From the NCBI GenBank assembly GCA_030142905.1, contig JASJOG010000159.1:682001-746000 (forward strand): a DNA stretch of 64,000 bases. Direction: 5' to 3'. This document shows, piece after piece, positions 29,783 through 40,756 of this stretch (positions are counted from its first letter, which is position 1; each line of letters starts with the position of its first letter). The DNA is from Heliopora coerulea (Eukaryota > Cnidaria > Anthozoa > Scleralcyonacea > Helioporidae). A program made the translations under genes and the position numbers. The notes beneath the pieces are model-generated. The model ran no database searches. It was not told where the DNA came from and saw only the letters and a program-made list of their open reading frames with translations.

Positions 29783-32700
29783 CTGTACAAGACAAACAAA
29801 AACAAGTAAAAAGAAAATAACTTGAAGATTAAGATTGACATGTCTAGTCATTCGACCAGTCATGTTGCTCAAACATTGAATATTGTACTCACTATTCGAG
29901 CAGTACTAAAATTTCAATTATTCGAAATATTCGCATGGTTCAGTGGGAAACGAATATTCAGTTTCGGCAATCGTAAACCAAAATCTAAGGTATGGAACCT
30001 CAAACCAGATATTCGAAAACCTTCGTACTCAGCCGTATTTTGAACATGGTTAAAAAAGATGCGTAGGATATGAAAATTAGACGATGTCAATAATATTTTG
30101 CAGCTAGGAGTTGCCGATTGATCTTTACTTTTCCTGCATTACTTTCAATTCACATTACAACAACGACGAACATTTAACTATTTCAAGCAAGAGTTTCGCA
30201 TTCGCCAAACTTCCGCACCTGTTAGCATTGTAGACTTGTGGAACTAAACATATATCTGCCATGGTGATCTGAAATAGAAAGGCAAACATTTATCGGAACA
30301 TCTTATAGTACAACTAGCTAAGACTTCTCGTAAAAATAAATGAAAAATAAAAACTTACTTAAATCACTATACATGTAAACTAACTTACTTGTGATGCTAG
30401 AGAAATAGCTGTGAGGAATGCACAGTAGATTTAACGACGTCCAAACTCGAATTTTCTCATGTTCGAAACTTCCCATGTAAACAGGAATCATTAAAGCGTT
30501 CTCGTCCTAAAAACGCTTTTGTCGTGGATATGAGATTCCCAAAGCGAATGAAATTTGCATAGCCTCTCGTACAGGAAATGAATTTCTACTTTTTTTTAAC
30601 CAATGACATTTTTTTATCGTTTATCAATTTGGAACACTTAATTGCTTCGCGATTAGATAATAGAACACATTTTCTATGATTTCTGACTGAAAATTTAGGA
30701 GGACGAGAAATGGGGAGGAACAAGCGCTTAACACGACAGCGTTTTGCAACACTTCAAGTTCAACAGAATTTTGTATCCAGCCATTGCCAGTTTGCTGTTG
30801 ATATAAGTACCTCCTTTCGTAGCATTTGTCAGCTGAACTAAACAACAACCGTATTTAAATATTCTAAAATCTCAATTTACATATCCAAATCAAAACAATA
30901 AAGACAAAACTATTAAAAGACAAAAGTTCCAATTTATACAAATGTATGCTATGAATATATTCTATATATCCTGTCATATTCTATTATACTAATGTATTCT
31001 AATAACACATTTATAAAGCTATACCAATTCAACCATTAAAACTTACAATAATCCATAAGAAAACAAAGCTGTTCGTTCATGATACTCATTTCTTGGCAAA
31101 AAACGTGCCTGTTTATTCAGCGTGGAATGTGGTGATCCCAAAAAAGACGTTGGTAGGATTGGTTTTCATTCATTTGCAAAATCGTAGTGTGTTTGAGATG
31201 AACATCTTGCGAAGCTAGTTTGGCATGATATCGAATAGAAGATTCTTTGCTAGAAATTTCTCCAAGTTCATGTTCGCTGTTACGAAGGAAACCATGTTTA
31301 CTCTTTTTATTATGTGCTGCCAATGTAACAACATGGGTTTTAGTGTTTGGACTTACATACCTCATCACCGACGCAATATTTCCCTGCTGTTTTTCTTAGT
31401 ATTTCTTCGAGGCCTAAAGTAATGACATACCGTCGATAGCATGATAGTTGTAGATTCATACCTTGTAAACTCTGTGCTAACATACATTACACTGACAGGG
31501 ATTCTATGCCAGCTAAGACACGTGAACACGTAATCGACAACTCATCATCTTAGTTTAACCACTTGAAAAAGTCAGCAGACTTTTAGCGTTACCTTTCGTA
31601 ATTCTCCGGATATTTAAACTTGTCTGGAATCTTAGTGGCATTGTCTATCATGTTACATTGTTGAAACAATATGCTGGCCAATTGGAAAATCACGCATACC
31701 TTAGAAGTTACTGCTTGAATCTCTGCATGTGAATATCTCTCATACTGCTACAAGCCTTTACCACGGTAATATGTTAAGATTCCAGTTCGTTTAATCAGTC
31801 ATAATTCTTCATTTCTTCCAGTACAGAAGAAAGGAATTCAAATTTTTCTTTCTTTTGGCGCACAAAATTTGGATGAAAATGTGTTTAACTTAGTGAAAAA
31901 CAAAAAAAGCTCACCATAAACTGCCGGAAAACAGATTTTTTTGTTGTAGATGGAAAGATGATCTGGGAACTAAATCGTTGGTTTGGTGTTAATTTAATCT
32001 GCGCATATTCATTTTCATAAGTGGTCAACAGTTTAATAATGTAATAACAGTTTCATAATGCGCAAACAATGCGCAATGCGCAAATATCTCAAGAATGAGA
32101 TAAATGGAAGGAAAAGCTGTAAACATAGTTCTTGTTGGGAAATCACTATAGAAAGTGTTATTGATGATTCACTTACATAACGGCTTACATGACTTGTTAC
32201 CGTACTGGAAACTTACTGTTGGGCGTTTTCTTTGATTGACAATTTATTATGGGCAGGACTTCTTTGTTTATTTCATATTTTGTTTGTTCTCCAAGAAGAA
32301 TGACTCTCACCAGACACAGAATTGCATATAAACCTCATGTGAATAATTTAAATGTATTAAACAAATGTGTGAACAAAACGTATGAAAGTTAGGAGTTCTT
32401 TATCACTTCAAGTGTCCTTTCAAATAAAGTCGACTTAATTTTCATGTCACAAGCCCTTCAAAAAATGGACGTTTAAATTTTGTTTACCATGGGAACAGAG
32501 TTAGTGGTTTGTTCAGTAAATGCTAGTCAGAGTGTCGGCCATAAATTTGACAAAAAATAAATCTTTTAATTTGGGAGCATTTTGGTCTTTCGATGAGAAG
32601 TTATTTGAAAAAGAAGCAAGTGGTAGCCGCCAATTCACCCCTACGCCAGGACAGGAATAAGCAAAGTTGGCAAAAGATTAGCGATGCACCCGAGAAAGAA

Positions 32701-35700
32701 ATTCCTACTTCCTACTCATATTTGACAACTCTTAATTGTAAATGCTTTTTCACGATAAATATAAATATCATGGACTGGACCTTCAACGAAATAATCATTT
32801 TCTAGATATCAAGATTTACCTTCAAAACCTCTGTCGATCCAGTAATGGCCCCACTCAGCCTTCTTGTCATCACCGACATACTTTAGAATGCGCAGATTCT
32901 ACAACTCATGTGAACAGAAGACATTCAAAACTGCTGAAGAAACCGTCAAAGAAGTAACGCCTGAAATTTCTGGACACAACACCACCATTATCAACAACCA
33001 TAACGACAAGAACAAAAACAACTCCACACTAAAGGAACAGCAAAAACAAAAACGACAACATCAATAACAGCAAAAGCCACAACAAAATAAACAACAAAAA
33101 CAACGACAAACAGCAGCAGCAAAACAAATTGCCAGAAATAGCTAAAAAATCCCCGAAAAGATAAAATGTCGGGAATGCCTAAGCACACCACCATCACAAG
33201 CAACGAGCATAACAACACCAACAAATTGAAATAACTACAATAGAAACAACTACGACAACAAACAACAACGACCATAAAAACACCGTCATGAACAGCACAT
33301 ACCACCAGCAGAAGCAGCAATAAAACCTACAGCAACAGCAACACTGGCTGCAAGAGCAAAAACAACAATTACAACCGTCTGAAACATCAGTAGGAAGTAG
33401 AACAGGCAGACGTAATGGAGTCTTTTTAACCTAAAAAAGTTACGCATTTCTTTTCAACAGTGGTGGCACAGTTGTAACGGTAGTTTTTATATTCAAAGTT
33501 ATTTTCTCAGTAATAATAAGTTGACTAAGACCGAAGCAGTGTGGAGACCATTGTAAACCATGATATCGAGATAATAAACGGGACATTTATGAACGTTTTA
33601 AGCTGGACTGGAGACGCTCGTAGTTATTTTAGAATACTTATATTTAATAAGTTAACTTAAATATAATATAACCTAATGGAGTGTTGAACGCAAGCATCGC
33701 TATACAACCGTAAAAAACTACTCCATCGCCACATATGGTCTATGGCGATGGAAGAGATAAAAATATTCTGCATCCATTATGCAAACTGCATTTTGGTTCC
33801 TCATATTCCACACGTTGAGAGTCAGCATACATTTTGCAACACGAAAACTGAAATATGAAAAACTGATGTATTACATGAACGAAAGGATCCCATGTTTTCG
33901 ACGAATATATGAACCTGTAGAATGAGTTCAACGGCATTCAAAACAGTTGCTTATCACTGGTTTCGAGCTGTTGCCATTTGTACAAATTGAATGTGACATT
34001 GTAATGTCGGCAATTGCTCAAAAATTTTAAAAGTAATTTATAATTTTTTAAATTATGGTGACGAATAGCCGCGTGAAAAAGTGTAGCAGCCAAAACCGCA
34101 ACAGCCGCCACAGTTCCTACTCCTTGTATAATTCCTGACAACACCAGTCGAGTTAGAAAGGACTCGTACTGGTAAACCATGGAATGTTTGTCAGTTACTG
34201 TATTATCAGCACTACACTTAAGTTACTTGAGAAATCCTAATTAAAAAAATAAATAATTACTTTTCAGAATTTCGCACAAATAACATAAATTTATTCTAAA
34301 GTCCGAACAACCTTCTGATAAATCAAAATCTTGCAACTGAAAATGACAAATAACAAGTGACAAATATTATCCTCTTGATTGCAGAAGAAGTTGTGCGAGC
34401 TGAATAAAAATATCTGGCTTTGGCCAGAATAATACAGCAAAATGGTATACACAGTCACAGGATTGGAGGTAAGTGGTTATAATTTTGCGTGATGAACATA
34501 TCAGGCACAACAGGTTACACAGATTACAAATTTATGAAGGTTGACCGTTCTTTGTATTCAAACTTTATTGTTTATTATCTTTTATTTCAACTTAATTTAA
34601 ACACGCTAATCCCATCAACAGTAGCTGATTTCCATGAATGGCGTGCATTCACATGACTGTAGTAAAAAGAAAAAAAACAAACAAACAAAAGAAAACAACA
34701 ACAACAAACTAATTACATGGTAATTAGAAAATAAATTTGAGTGATAACGTCGTTATATTTACATATACTGGAGATCATTTGATGGCACTTTACCTGTACA
34801 GGTTGAATGTCAGAGGCAATAGTCTGTACAATTTTGCGAACCTGAGACATAACACATATTAAAGATGGCTTAAGACCGTTTTAGTGAACAGCTTGAAGTA
34901 AACACGTAGAAAAAATTATAACTTACCAAAGCCTTCTTGGCGGGATCGTTTGGAGGTAGTAATGGCGGGTTTGGTCTTGTTTCATCAAGATATTCCAAAA
35001 TACTTATCTAAGTAAGAGACAGAAAACATTTTCCTATCACGTTTAGGAGAACAAGCTACGGGAGACAGTAGCGCAGCAAGACGGTGGGCGGGTGGACGGG
35101 TGGACGGGTGGACGGCTTGGCTACCGGCAAAATGATTTCCCGAAAAACTGGAAAGAAAGGAAAGAAAGAAGAAAAGAACAGATGGATCGAGAGTGATTAA
35201 CAAATGAAGTTACAAAGGTAAGGATTTACCGATTTAGGAATATAGTAAAGGGCTTTACAAAGACAGGAAGGGTTTTAGGAAGAATGGAAGACATCAAGGA
35301 AAGTAGGCATTTAGAAAAGAGAGGACTTAAGGAAAAAAAGGGATTTATGAAGGAAAGTATACAGGAGAGAAGGGATTTAGAAAAAAGGTAATGAGGAAGG
35401 AATGGATTTAAAAAGGAACGTATTTATGAGGGAAGGAATTTAGGAAGTAGGAATTTACGAAAGAAAGCAAGATCTTTGGGAAGAAAATAATTCAGGAAGA
35501 AAATGATTACGGAAAGATTGTGGAATTGATGGAGCAATTTGAATCTAGGAAGTTATGGATGGGATTTTACAAAGAAAAGCATATAGCAAGAAAGACATTT
35601 GGAAAAGAGACAATTTAGGAAATTTAACTAGAAAAGAATTTGAGGAACAAGGAAGAAATTTACAAATAAACATATATGAAGCAATTTAGGAAAACTCTAG

Positions 35701-36732
35701 GCAGAAAAACAGACAGGAGGATTTAGGATATGTTTAGATGTTTGCCCAACTGGCATTTAAACCTGGCTATGCCACAGATGAGAAAACAAACAAAAAAGGC
35801 AAACCTTTGTGCAGTAAGGAGTTTAATAAAAGAACAAAAGAATGAGTTCATGCAGTAAAGCAAGATGTCAGGAAGTGTACATTTAAAATATTAATGGCAT
35901 AAATCAGCTACTACCCTACACCATTAAATACCATAACAATGAAAACAATATCATATCAACATACTGACTGGCCTAAGGTATGACCATCAATTATTAATGC
36001 TGGAACAACACATGAAGGATTTAACTTTTTGTATTCTTCAGAAAACTGAAATCAGGAAAAAGTTAGAAACAAGTATATTAACAATGGGAAGGTGTGTAAC
36101 TTTGGTATGAATGTTATGAAGCTATAAGCAATAGAAAAGTCCTGCTAAAAAGGTATGTTCCAACAAGATTGTAATTACTACTGGTTCATTCTCAATCAAT
36201 GAATCAATATATATATATATATTATATGGCTGCGCTCGCTGTCTGGTCTGTATGCAAAATGGTGGAAGCTGACTGGCTGCCTAGCCATGCAATAACTTTT
36301 CGTACAGACCAGCTAGTTTTGGTGGGAAAATTTCCAAGCTGATTTGAAGAAAAACAAACCAGATTCAGGTACCTTTTACAGAAGATTAATAAAAACAAAT
36401 TATGGTAAAAGAAGTTTAATGTTCTCAACAATAATTTTAAGCAGAAAACTAAAGGAATAGATGCCAAAAACCATGAAGAAATAGGTAAAAACAAGCAAGT
36501 AATCCTAGGCCACTAACTCACAAACACAAAGCTTTGTTAAAACCAATGGAAAAAAGGAGCCAAAAGCCATATAATAAATTCCTTATTAACATTGTTTGTT
36601 TGGTCTGTACAGGTAAGTATTTGCCCTCAGTTTTTTCCACACAGATCTCAGGCATATACTTTTCCATACAGACCTCATACTCGGTTAATAAATTAGTAAT
36701 CAATATATATATTGTTTCATATACAGACACAC

Positions 36733-36780
<48 letters not shown>

Positions 36781-36869
36781 ATATATATATATATTATATA
36801 GGCTTCTCTATCCTGCTCGTCAGCACTACACTGATGAGGCCCAGCAGGCCGAAACAGTTCCATCTGTAG

Positions 36870-36916
<47 letters not shown>

Positions 36917-39052
36917 CACTACAGATTCACAAAAAAAGTTTCTGCCTTTAAAAATAAAAAAACAAAAAAAAAAAATTCAAGGAAAATAAAAAAAAAAGCT
37001 GGTATATTTTTTCTTATGTAAACTTTAAGACAATTCTTCCAGATTTATTAAATACAGATAACAAGTCTAAAAAAATCATACAGATCTATACTTTTTTATA
37101 AATTACTGCAGAATTGTATCAGTTGCTGTGCATGTTTGTACAAGCCTTCTCCAAAACTGTGGACAATTCTTACAAATTTGTAAGCCAGTAATTATTTTCA
37201 AAATCAAAATGTAGCCACATCAGCTCAGCTCATGCATGAAGACATGTTTATGAATAATTATTGGAATTATACACAACAAAGTACATGCCTGTTGACCCCC
37301 TCCTTCCAATAAATGTACTGGTTTTGTATCGTAATCAATTCCCTTCAGAGCCAGAGCTTTGTAAAGACAAATTAGAACAAAGAAATTAGTCTTACACACT
37401 ATTAGTAGACAATAATGTCCAGGTTTAAAAGAAAAATTGTTTCACTCGGTATTAGAACAATAGATATAATATTTGTTCCAGCAAGTATACTTGTTCTAAA
37501 ATGAACATTCAAAGCACTTTGGTTTGATGATTTAACCATCAATATTTCCCTTTGATTAATCTTGGGTTAGAATATAAATCTCTGTATGTATGCATACATG
37601 CATGCTTCCATGTATGCCTGCTGTGCACTCTGTCCATTTGTCTGTCTGTACAGACCTTTTTCACACGTATTTTCTAATATATAAACATTAATTGTCCCTT
37701 ATTATGCAATTTAAGAGTTATGACAAAAAATATTCCAGTGAATTTCATTCCTCAGTAAGAATAATAAATCATCCAAAATTTATAAATACAGTAATTATGG
37801 TCTGTGAATACATGTATATACACACATGGGTATACACTTATTAGCTACTTTGTTACAGCACAAAGATATCAAATGGTGCTGTCCAACCATGGATGATCCA
37901 TGGTGAACTACATAGTCTTAATGAACATACATAGTGAAACTGTTCACCTGAAAAATTTAAAGGTTTTCATGCAATCTTAAACTGCAAAGAACAACATCGA
38001 CATTATAGCAATAAAATGTTTTCAGGAAAAAGAAAATCAATTCAAATTTGGTAAACAAGTTAATTTAGCATTTAAAGAGTAAAAATGAGGGGAAAACATG
38101 TAAAACTGATTGTTTACTTTGAACTTGAGCAGTTAATATGTGCTTAATATGTACAAACTCAATATTTTCAGTAGAAACAGGCATTTAAATACAATTGAAC
38201 AGTGAATTTGCCTTAAATTTAAACACTGTGTTTTTCTGAATCATAAGCCAAAATACTAGAAATATTTTCTATCAATACAAAGCAAACAATGGATATCTAG
38301 ACAATCGAAAGGACCCCCAAAACAAATCATACTTTTGGGACAGTCATATCTCTTTAATATTCAAAGGGTATCTCCAAAACAGAAAAATGCTGGCAATTTT
38401 CCTGGATGTAATAATGTAAGTTAAACTTGAGAACAAGGAGTTTAATCAGGTTTTTAATCTTGGGGCAAGTCAATGGACAGTGGACAATGGACACAGCAGA
38501 TTTGCTGTTCATAATTTTCTAGGCAAACACAGCACCCAACATTATGAACAATCACACTATCGTGAAACAAAATTTCCCCCAATAGGGAGTTACCAACTAC
38601 AAAAGATAATAATGCAAGACTAGGGGTGTGCTGGGCCAGCTTTTCAGGAATAGCTTGACCTCCGCGTATTCATAGCAGTCATTTTCAGAGTGCACTTCTC
38701 AGCTTGCAATACCACCAACAGCCCTTGTTCGATGCACTGGTGTTCCCCTTCCACTAATTATTTTGACGAAATAATGACAAGGGGATAATGATCAAGTAAT
38801 ATTACTTACCAATACGAACTCTCCAGGAACAAGAACTCCGAAAATATGAAAATAGTATAGGCTGATGAAAAAAAATAAAAATACAGCATATATTTATCCA
38901 GAAGTTTTATAAATATCGTTAACAAGATCCGAAAGATAAACAAGTGTAAGCGAATACTGTATTACAAACTAACAAAACTACAAAACCAACAAACACAAAG
39001 AATCGGGATAGAAAGAGAAGTTTTATATGTCGCATTTCATTACCTTGCTCAT
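29653..39052 (-). CDS. GSTZ1: Glutathione S-transferase zeta / maleylacetoacetate isomerase (10 exons, complete)
   Basis: Exons: 39052-39044, 38861-38810, 37356-37289, 36045-35965, 35007-34927, 34841-34794, 32898-32820, 31413-31361, 30268-30219, 29782-29653. All nine junctions agree in phase and give 216 aa, the usual GSTZ length. The N-terminal thioredoxin-like domain has the zeta signature FRSSCSWRVRIAL, then NPSCVVPALIIDG (cis-Pro region) and SILEYLDETRPNPPLLP. The helical domain has [40 protein letters not shown] and FKVDMKKFPLISEINENL. The enzyme isomerises maleylacetoacetate to fumarylacetoacetate in tyrosine breakdown, using glutathione, in the cytosol. All introns are GT-AG except intron 3, which has a GC donor. 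Introns carry CAA-rich, purine-rich and (TA)n repeats and a hammerhead-like motif. A CRE palindrome lies about 95 bp upstream of the ATG. Confidence 0.95.
30219..30268 (-). CDS. GSTZ1: GSTZ exon 9
   Basis: [16 protein letters not shown] plus two bases, acceptor TATTTCAG, donor GTGCGG (GT followed by a non-consensus position). Confidence 0.95.
31361..31413 (-). CDS. GSTZ1: GSTZ exon 8
   Basis: [17 protein letters not shown], phase 1 in and 0 out, acceptor ATTACTTTAG, donor GTATGT. Confidence 0.95.
32820..32898 (-). CDS. GSTZ1: GSTZ exon 7
   Basis: [20 protein letters not shown], then IDRGFE plus one base, between GAGTTGTAG and GTAAAT. It lies right next to the CAA-rich repeat in intron 6. 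Confidence 0.95.
32983..33390. repeat. CAA/CAR-rich degenerate trinucleotide tract
   Basis: About 400 bp of interrupted AACAACAAC/ACAACAGCA-type triplets on the plus strand (GSTZ intron 6). It creates long open frames on both strands that are not genes. Confidence 0.8.
33722..33754. repeat. Short hairpin
   Basis: TCCATCGCCA / TGGCGATGGA arms of 10 bp with an 11-nt loop in GSTZ intron 6. Confidence 0.7.
34794..34841 (-). CDS. GSTZ1: GSTZ exon 6
   Basis: 16 codons, VRKIVQTIASDIQPVQ, phase 0 at both ends, acceptor GTCTCAG, donor GTAAAG. Confidence 0.95.
34927..35007 (-). CDS. GSTZ1: GSTZ exon 5
   Basis: 27 codons, ISILEYLDETRPNPPLLPPN..KKAL, phase 0 at both ends, donor GTAAGT. Confidence 0.95.
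35083..35115. repeat. Three-unit GGGTGGAC-type minisatellite
   Basis: GGGTGGAC is repeated three times at a spacing of about 10 nt in GSTZ intron 4. Confidence 0.8.
35150..35720. repeat. Purine-rich degenerate minisatellite
   Basis: About 570 bp in which GGAA/GAAAG/ATTTAGGAA elements recur at roughly 18-25-nt spacing (for example GGATTTAGAAAA, GAATTTAGGAAG, GATTTAGAAAAGA). The plus strand is nearly pyrimidine-free apart from T. GSTZ intron 4. Confidence 0.7.
35965..36045 (-). CDS. GSTZ1: GSTZ exon 4
   Basis: 27 codons, FSEEYKKLNPSCVVPALIID..LGQS, phase 0 at both ends, donor GTATGT. It contains the VPAL cis-proline segment of the glutathione site. Confidence 0.95.
36736..36800. repeat. (TA)n microsatellite
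   Basis: ATATAT run with GTATGTGT interruptions, followed after the hammerhead-like motif by another (TA)n at 36872-36915. Confidence 0.95.
36824..36871 (+). ncRNA. Hammerhead-ribozyme-like motif
   Basis: In order: CACTACA (stem I 5'), CTGATGA at 36831-36837 (conserved core), stem II GGCC/GGCC around loop CAGCA, GAAA at 36851-36854, a short degenerate stem III region, ATC as the cleavage-site triplet (NUH rule), then TGTAGT, which pairs with ACTACA to close stem I over 6 bp. The core, stem II and stem I all fit a type I hammerhead. Stem III is weak: only its first pair (A-U) forms. Hammerheads are known in Penelope-like elements and other animal repeats. The motif sits between two (TA)n blocks on the plus strand, antisense to GSTZ in its intron 3. 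Activity is not implied. Confidence 0.5.
37289..37356 (-). CDS. GSTZ1: GSTZ exon 3, GC donor
   Basis: Completes IALALKGIDYDTKPVHLLEG, then GGQQ. The exon is followed by GCATGT (37288-37283), so the intron starts GC instead of GT. The next exon opens FSEEYKKLNP in the expected phase. Confidence 0.9.
38810..38861 (-). CDS. GSTZ1: GSTZ exon 2, glutathione-site motif
   Basis: PILFSYFRSSCSWRVRI plus one base, between TTTTCATCAG and GTAAGT. The SSCSWR serines and cysteine are the known zeta-class catalytic motif. Confidence 0.95.
39044..39052 (-). CDS. GSTZ1: GSTZ exon 1, 9 coding nt (MSK)
   Basis: ATGAGCAAG followed by donor GTAATG. Such a very short first coding segment is easily missed. It joins the PILFSYFRSS exon in phase 0. 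The upstream sequence is the 5' UTR and promoter. Confidence 0.8.
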
Positions 39053-39143
39053 CTTTTTTATTCAATGCGAAGTCGGCGATGCTTTACCTAACCACGTTTC
39101 CGCTCTCAATAGGTACTAGTCTAGAGATACTCACCCTGCATCC

Positions 39144-39151
39144 TGACGTCA
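39144..39151. promoter_or_regulatory. CRE palindrome upstream of GSTZ
   Basis: TGACGTCA, the full cAMP-response-element/ATF palindrome, about 95 bp upstream of the GSTZ ATG, a typical promoter distance. Whether it is used is inference. Confidence 0.4.
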
Positions 39152-39634
39152 CATTAAGAATGGTGATGGAGAATGGCTAAGTATTTTCATTCGCTTGTCT
39201 TTCTAATCCTTCAGACCAGCGCCAGTATTAGTATTACAAGTTTAGTTAAAATTTATCGTATGTCTTTGGACGAGCATGAAGGAACGCTATAATGTTTGTT
39301 ATCAGAATTTTTGGCAAAGATTTAGAAACTTAGCGATATACTTGGTGTCAGTCATTTAAAGATATCCTCTGACCAGAGAAGAATTTTTGGAATAAATTAG
39401 AAATACATCGGAATTTCTCATCATAACAATCTTCACTTTTGAAACTCAGGGGCCGTTGATACGGAGACGAGTAACTCGCTGGAAGCCAAGATCCCCGGCA
39501 TAGCTAAAATCCCAGCAGGAATATAAAATTACTGATTCCTTGTCTTGGCGAATACAAGAAAGGCGTGGAGCTCGCCTTGCCGAGAACTTGGCTTTGGGAA
39601 CTAGGTTCCGGTAAGGGCTGCATGAGGTGGGAGC

Positions 39635-39667
39635 ATTGAACTCTAAAAAGACTTTTTAGAGTTCAAT
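39635..39667. repeat. 33-bp near-perfect palindrome flanked by 10-bp direct repeats
   Basis: 16-bp arms (ATTGAACTCTAAAAAG / CTTTTTAGAGTTCAAT) around a single A. The flanks carry GGTGGGAGCA at 39626-39635 and again at 39669-39678. Confidence 0.9.
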
Positions 39668-39685
39668 GGGTGGGAGCAAGTTGTT

Positions 39686-40746
39686 TTTTTGCCACTGATC
39701 TCTGAATAAGACTGGATAAAGCAACTCCAATCTCTCGCTCAGCGAAAATTGAAACCGGAAGTGAAGCTGAAAATCTCGCGGCGGCCATATTGGAAGGACC
39801 CACTTGCAGTTATGCGGCTATTACTGAATTATGATTTTCGCTCTTAATGGTCATGATTTCAACGAAAACCAGTTAACCTTTACATTTTTAGCAATAAAAT
39901 GTATCTTTTAATAGTGGAGAACTTTAAAAGTGGCAACACCAACTAAGGTGGTCAAGCAAGGGTTGCATGTGTCAACCCATCTATCACCTGAGAAATAGTG
40001 AGATGTTCAAACTACTGAGGTACAAAAGCGAAGATTGGTAAGGAAAGGTTTTTATCAATGTGCCACTGACTTGGCGCTAGCAGTAAAATCTAGGATCCAA
40101 ATCAACATATTAACTTTAGGACAATGAAGGCAAGCCATATACAAGAATATCTCACTGAAATACGACCATGAATACCTTACTATGAGGTTTCATTTTAGAA
40201 CTCTTCGAATAAACAGCCAAGTTCGATTTCCACATATTTCGATTCAAGTGTCCAGACACATGTACAGCATTAACCGGAAATTTGCAGTTCAGTACATCCT
40301 GGGCTTTTATCTGCTACAAATGAATCAGGACTTAGGCAAAACACATCACAGAAAATCGGCTAATAATAAGGGTTACTTAAATAACAAAGAGAGAAACAAA
40401 TACACAAGAATCTCTTACAGACTCGATAGACATTTATGGAATTTTGTAGCAAGTATACAGACGGATGCATTTCGCAAAATAAAGCATTTGCAAAACAAAA
40501 ACAAATTTAAAACACTTATTTATTACTTAAAATAAGATTAAGAACCTTAATTTGATTGTCGAGTCATTTCAACCTCCCTGAAATTGGCGAAAAATGCCGT
40601 TTAACCGCTACAACTCCTATTTACCCCATATTGTTTGGGACCTGGTTGGGTCCTCCCAATATGGCCGCCGCTCCTTGACTTCCGGCTTCCCTTTTTGAGC
40701 CCAGTTGCTCTATCCAGTCTTATTTAGAGATCAGTGGTTTTTGCCT
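39686..40746. mobile_element. ~1.06-kb foldback element with ~100-bp diverged TIRs
   Basis: The left end TTTGCCACTGATCTCTGAAT, then AAGACTGGATAAAGCAACT, is mirrored at the right end (AGTTGCTCTATCCAGTCTTA, then TTTAGAGATCAGTGG). Inner arms share GCGGCGGCCATATTGGAAGG / CCTCCCAATATGGCCGCCGC. The interior has no convincing ORF. It lies upstream of GSTZ. Confidence 0.65.
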
Positions 40747-40756
40747 GACACTACTT

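Noticed and set aside
31555..31780. Possible minus exons inside GSTZ intron 7 (YSHAEIQAVTSK, ILFQQCNMIDNATKIPDKFK)
   Set aside because: Plausible splice signals, but the GSTZ reading frame is complete without them and no other gene was recognised.
32991..33320. 109-aa Val/Leu/Phe-rich minus ORF and matching plus ORFs
   Set aside because: Translation of the CAA-rich tract in GSTZ intron 6.
36534..36869. 111-aa ORF with an IYIYIY tract
   Set aside because: Runs through (TA)n and the hammerhead-like motif on the strand opposite GSTZ; artefact of simple sequence.
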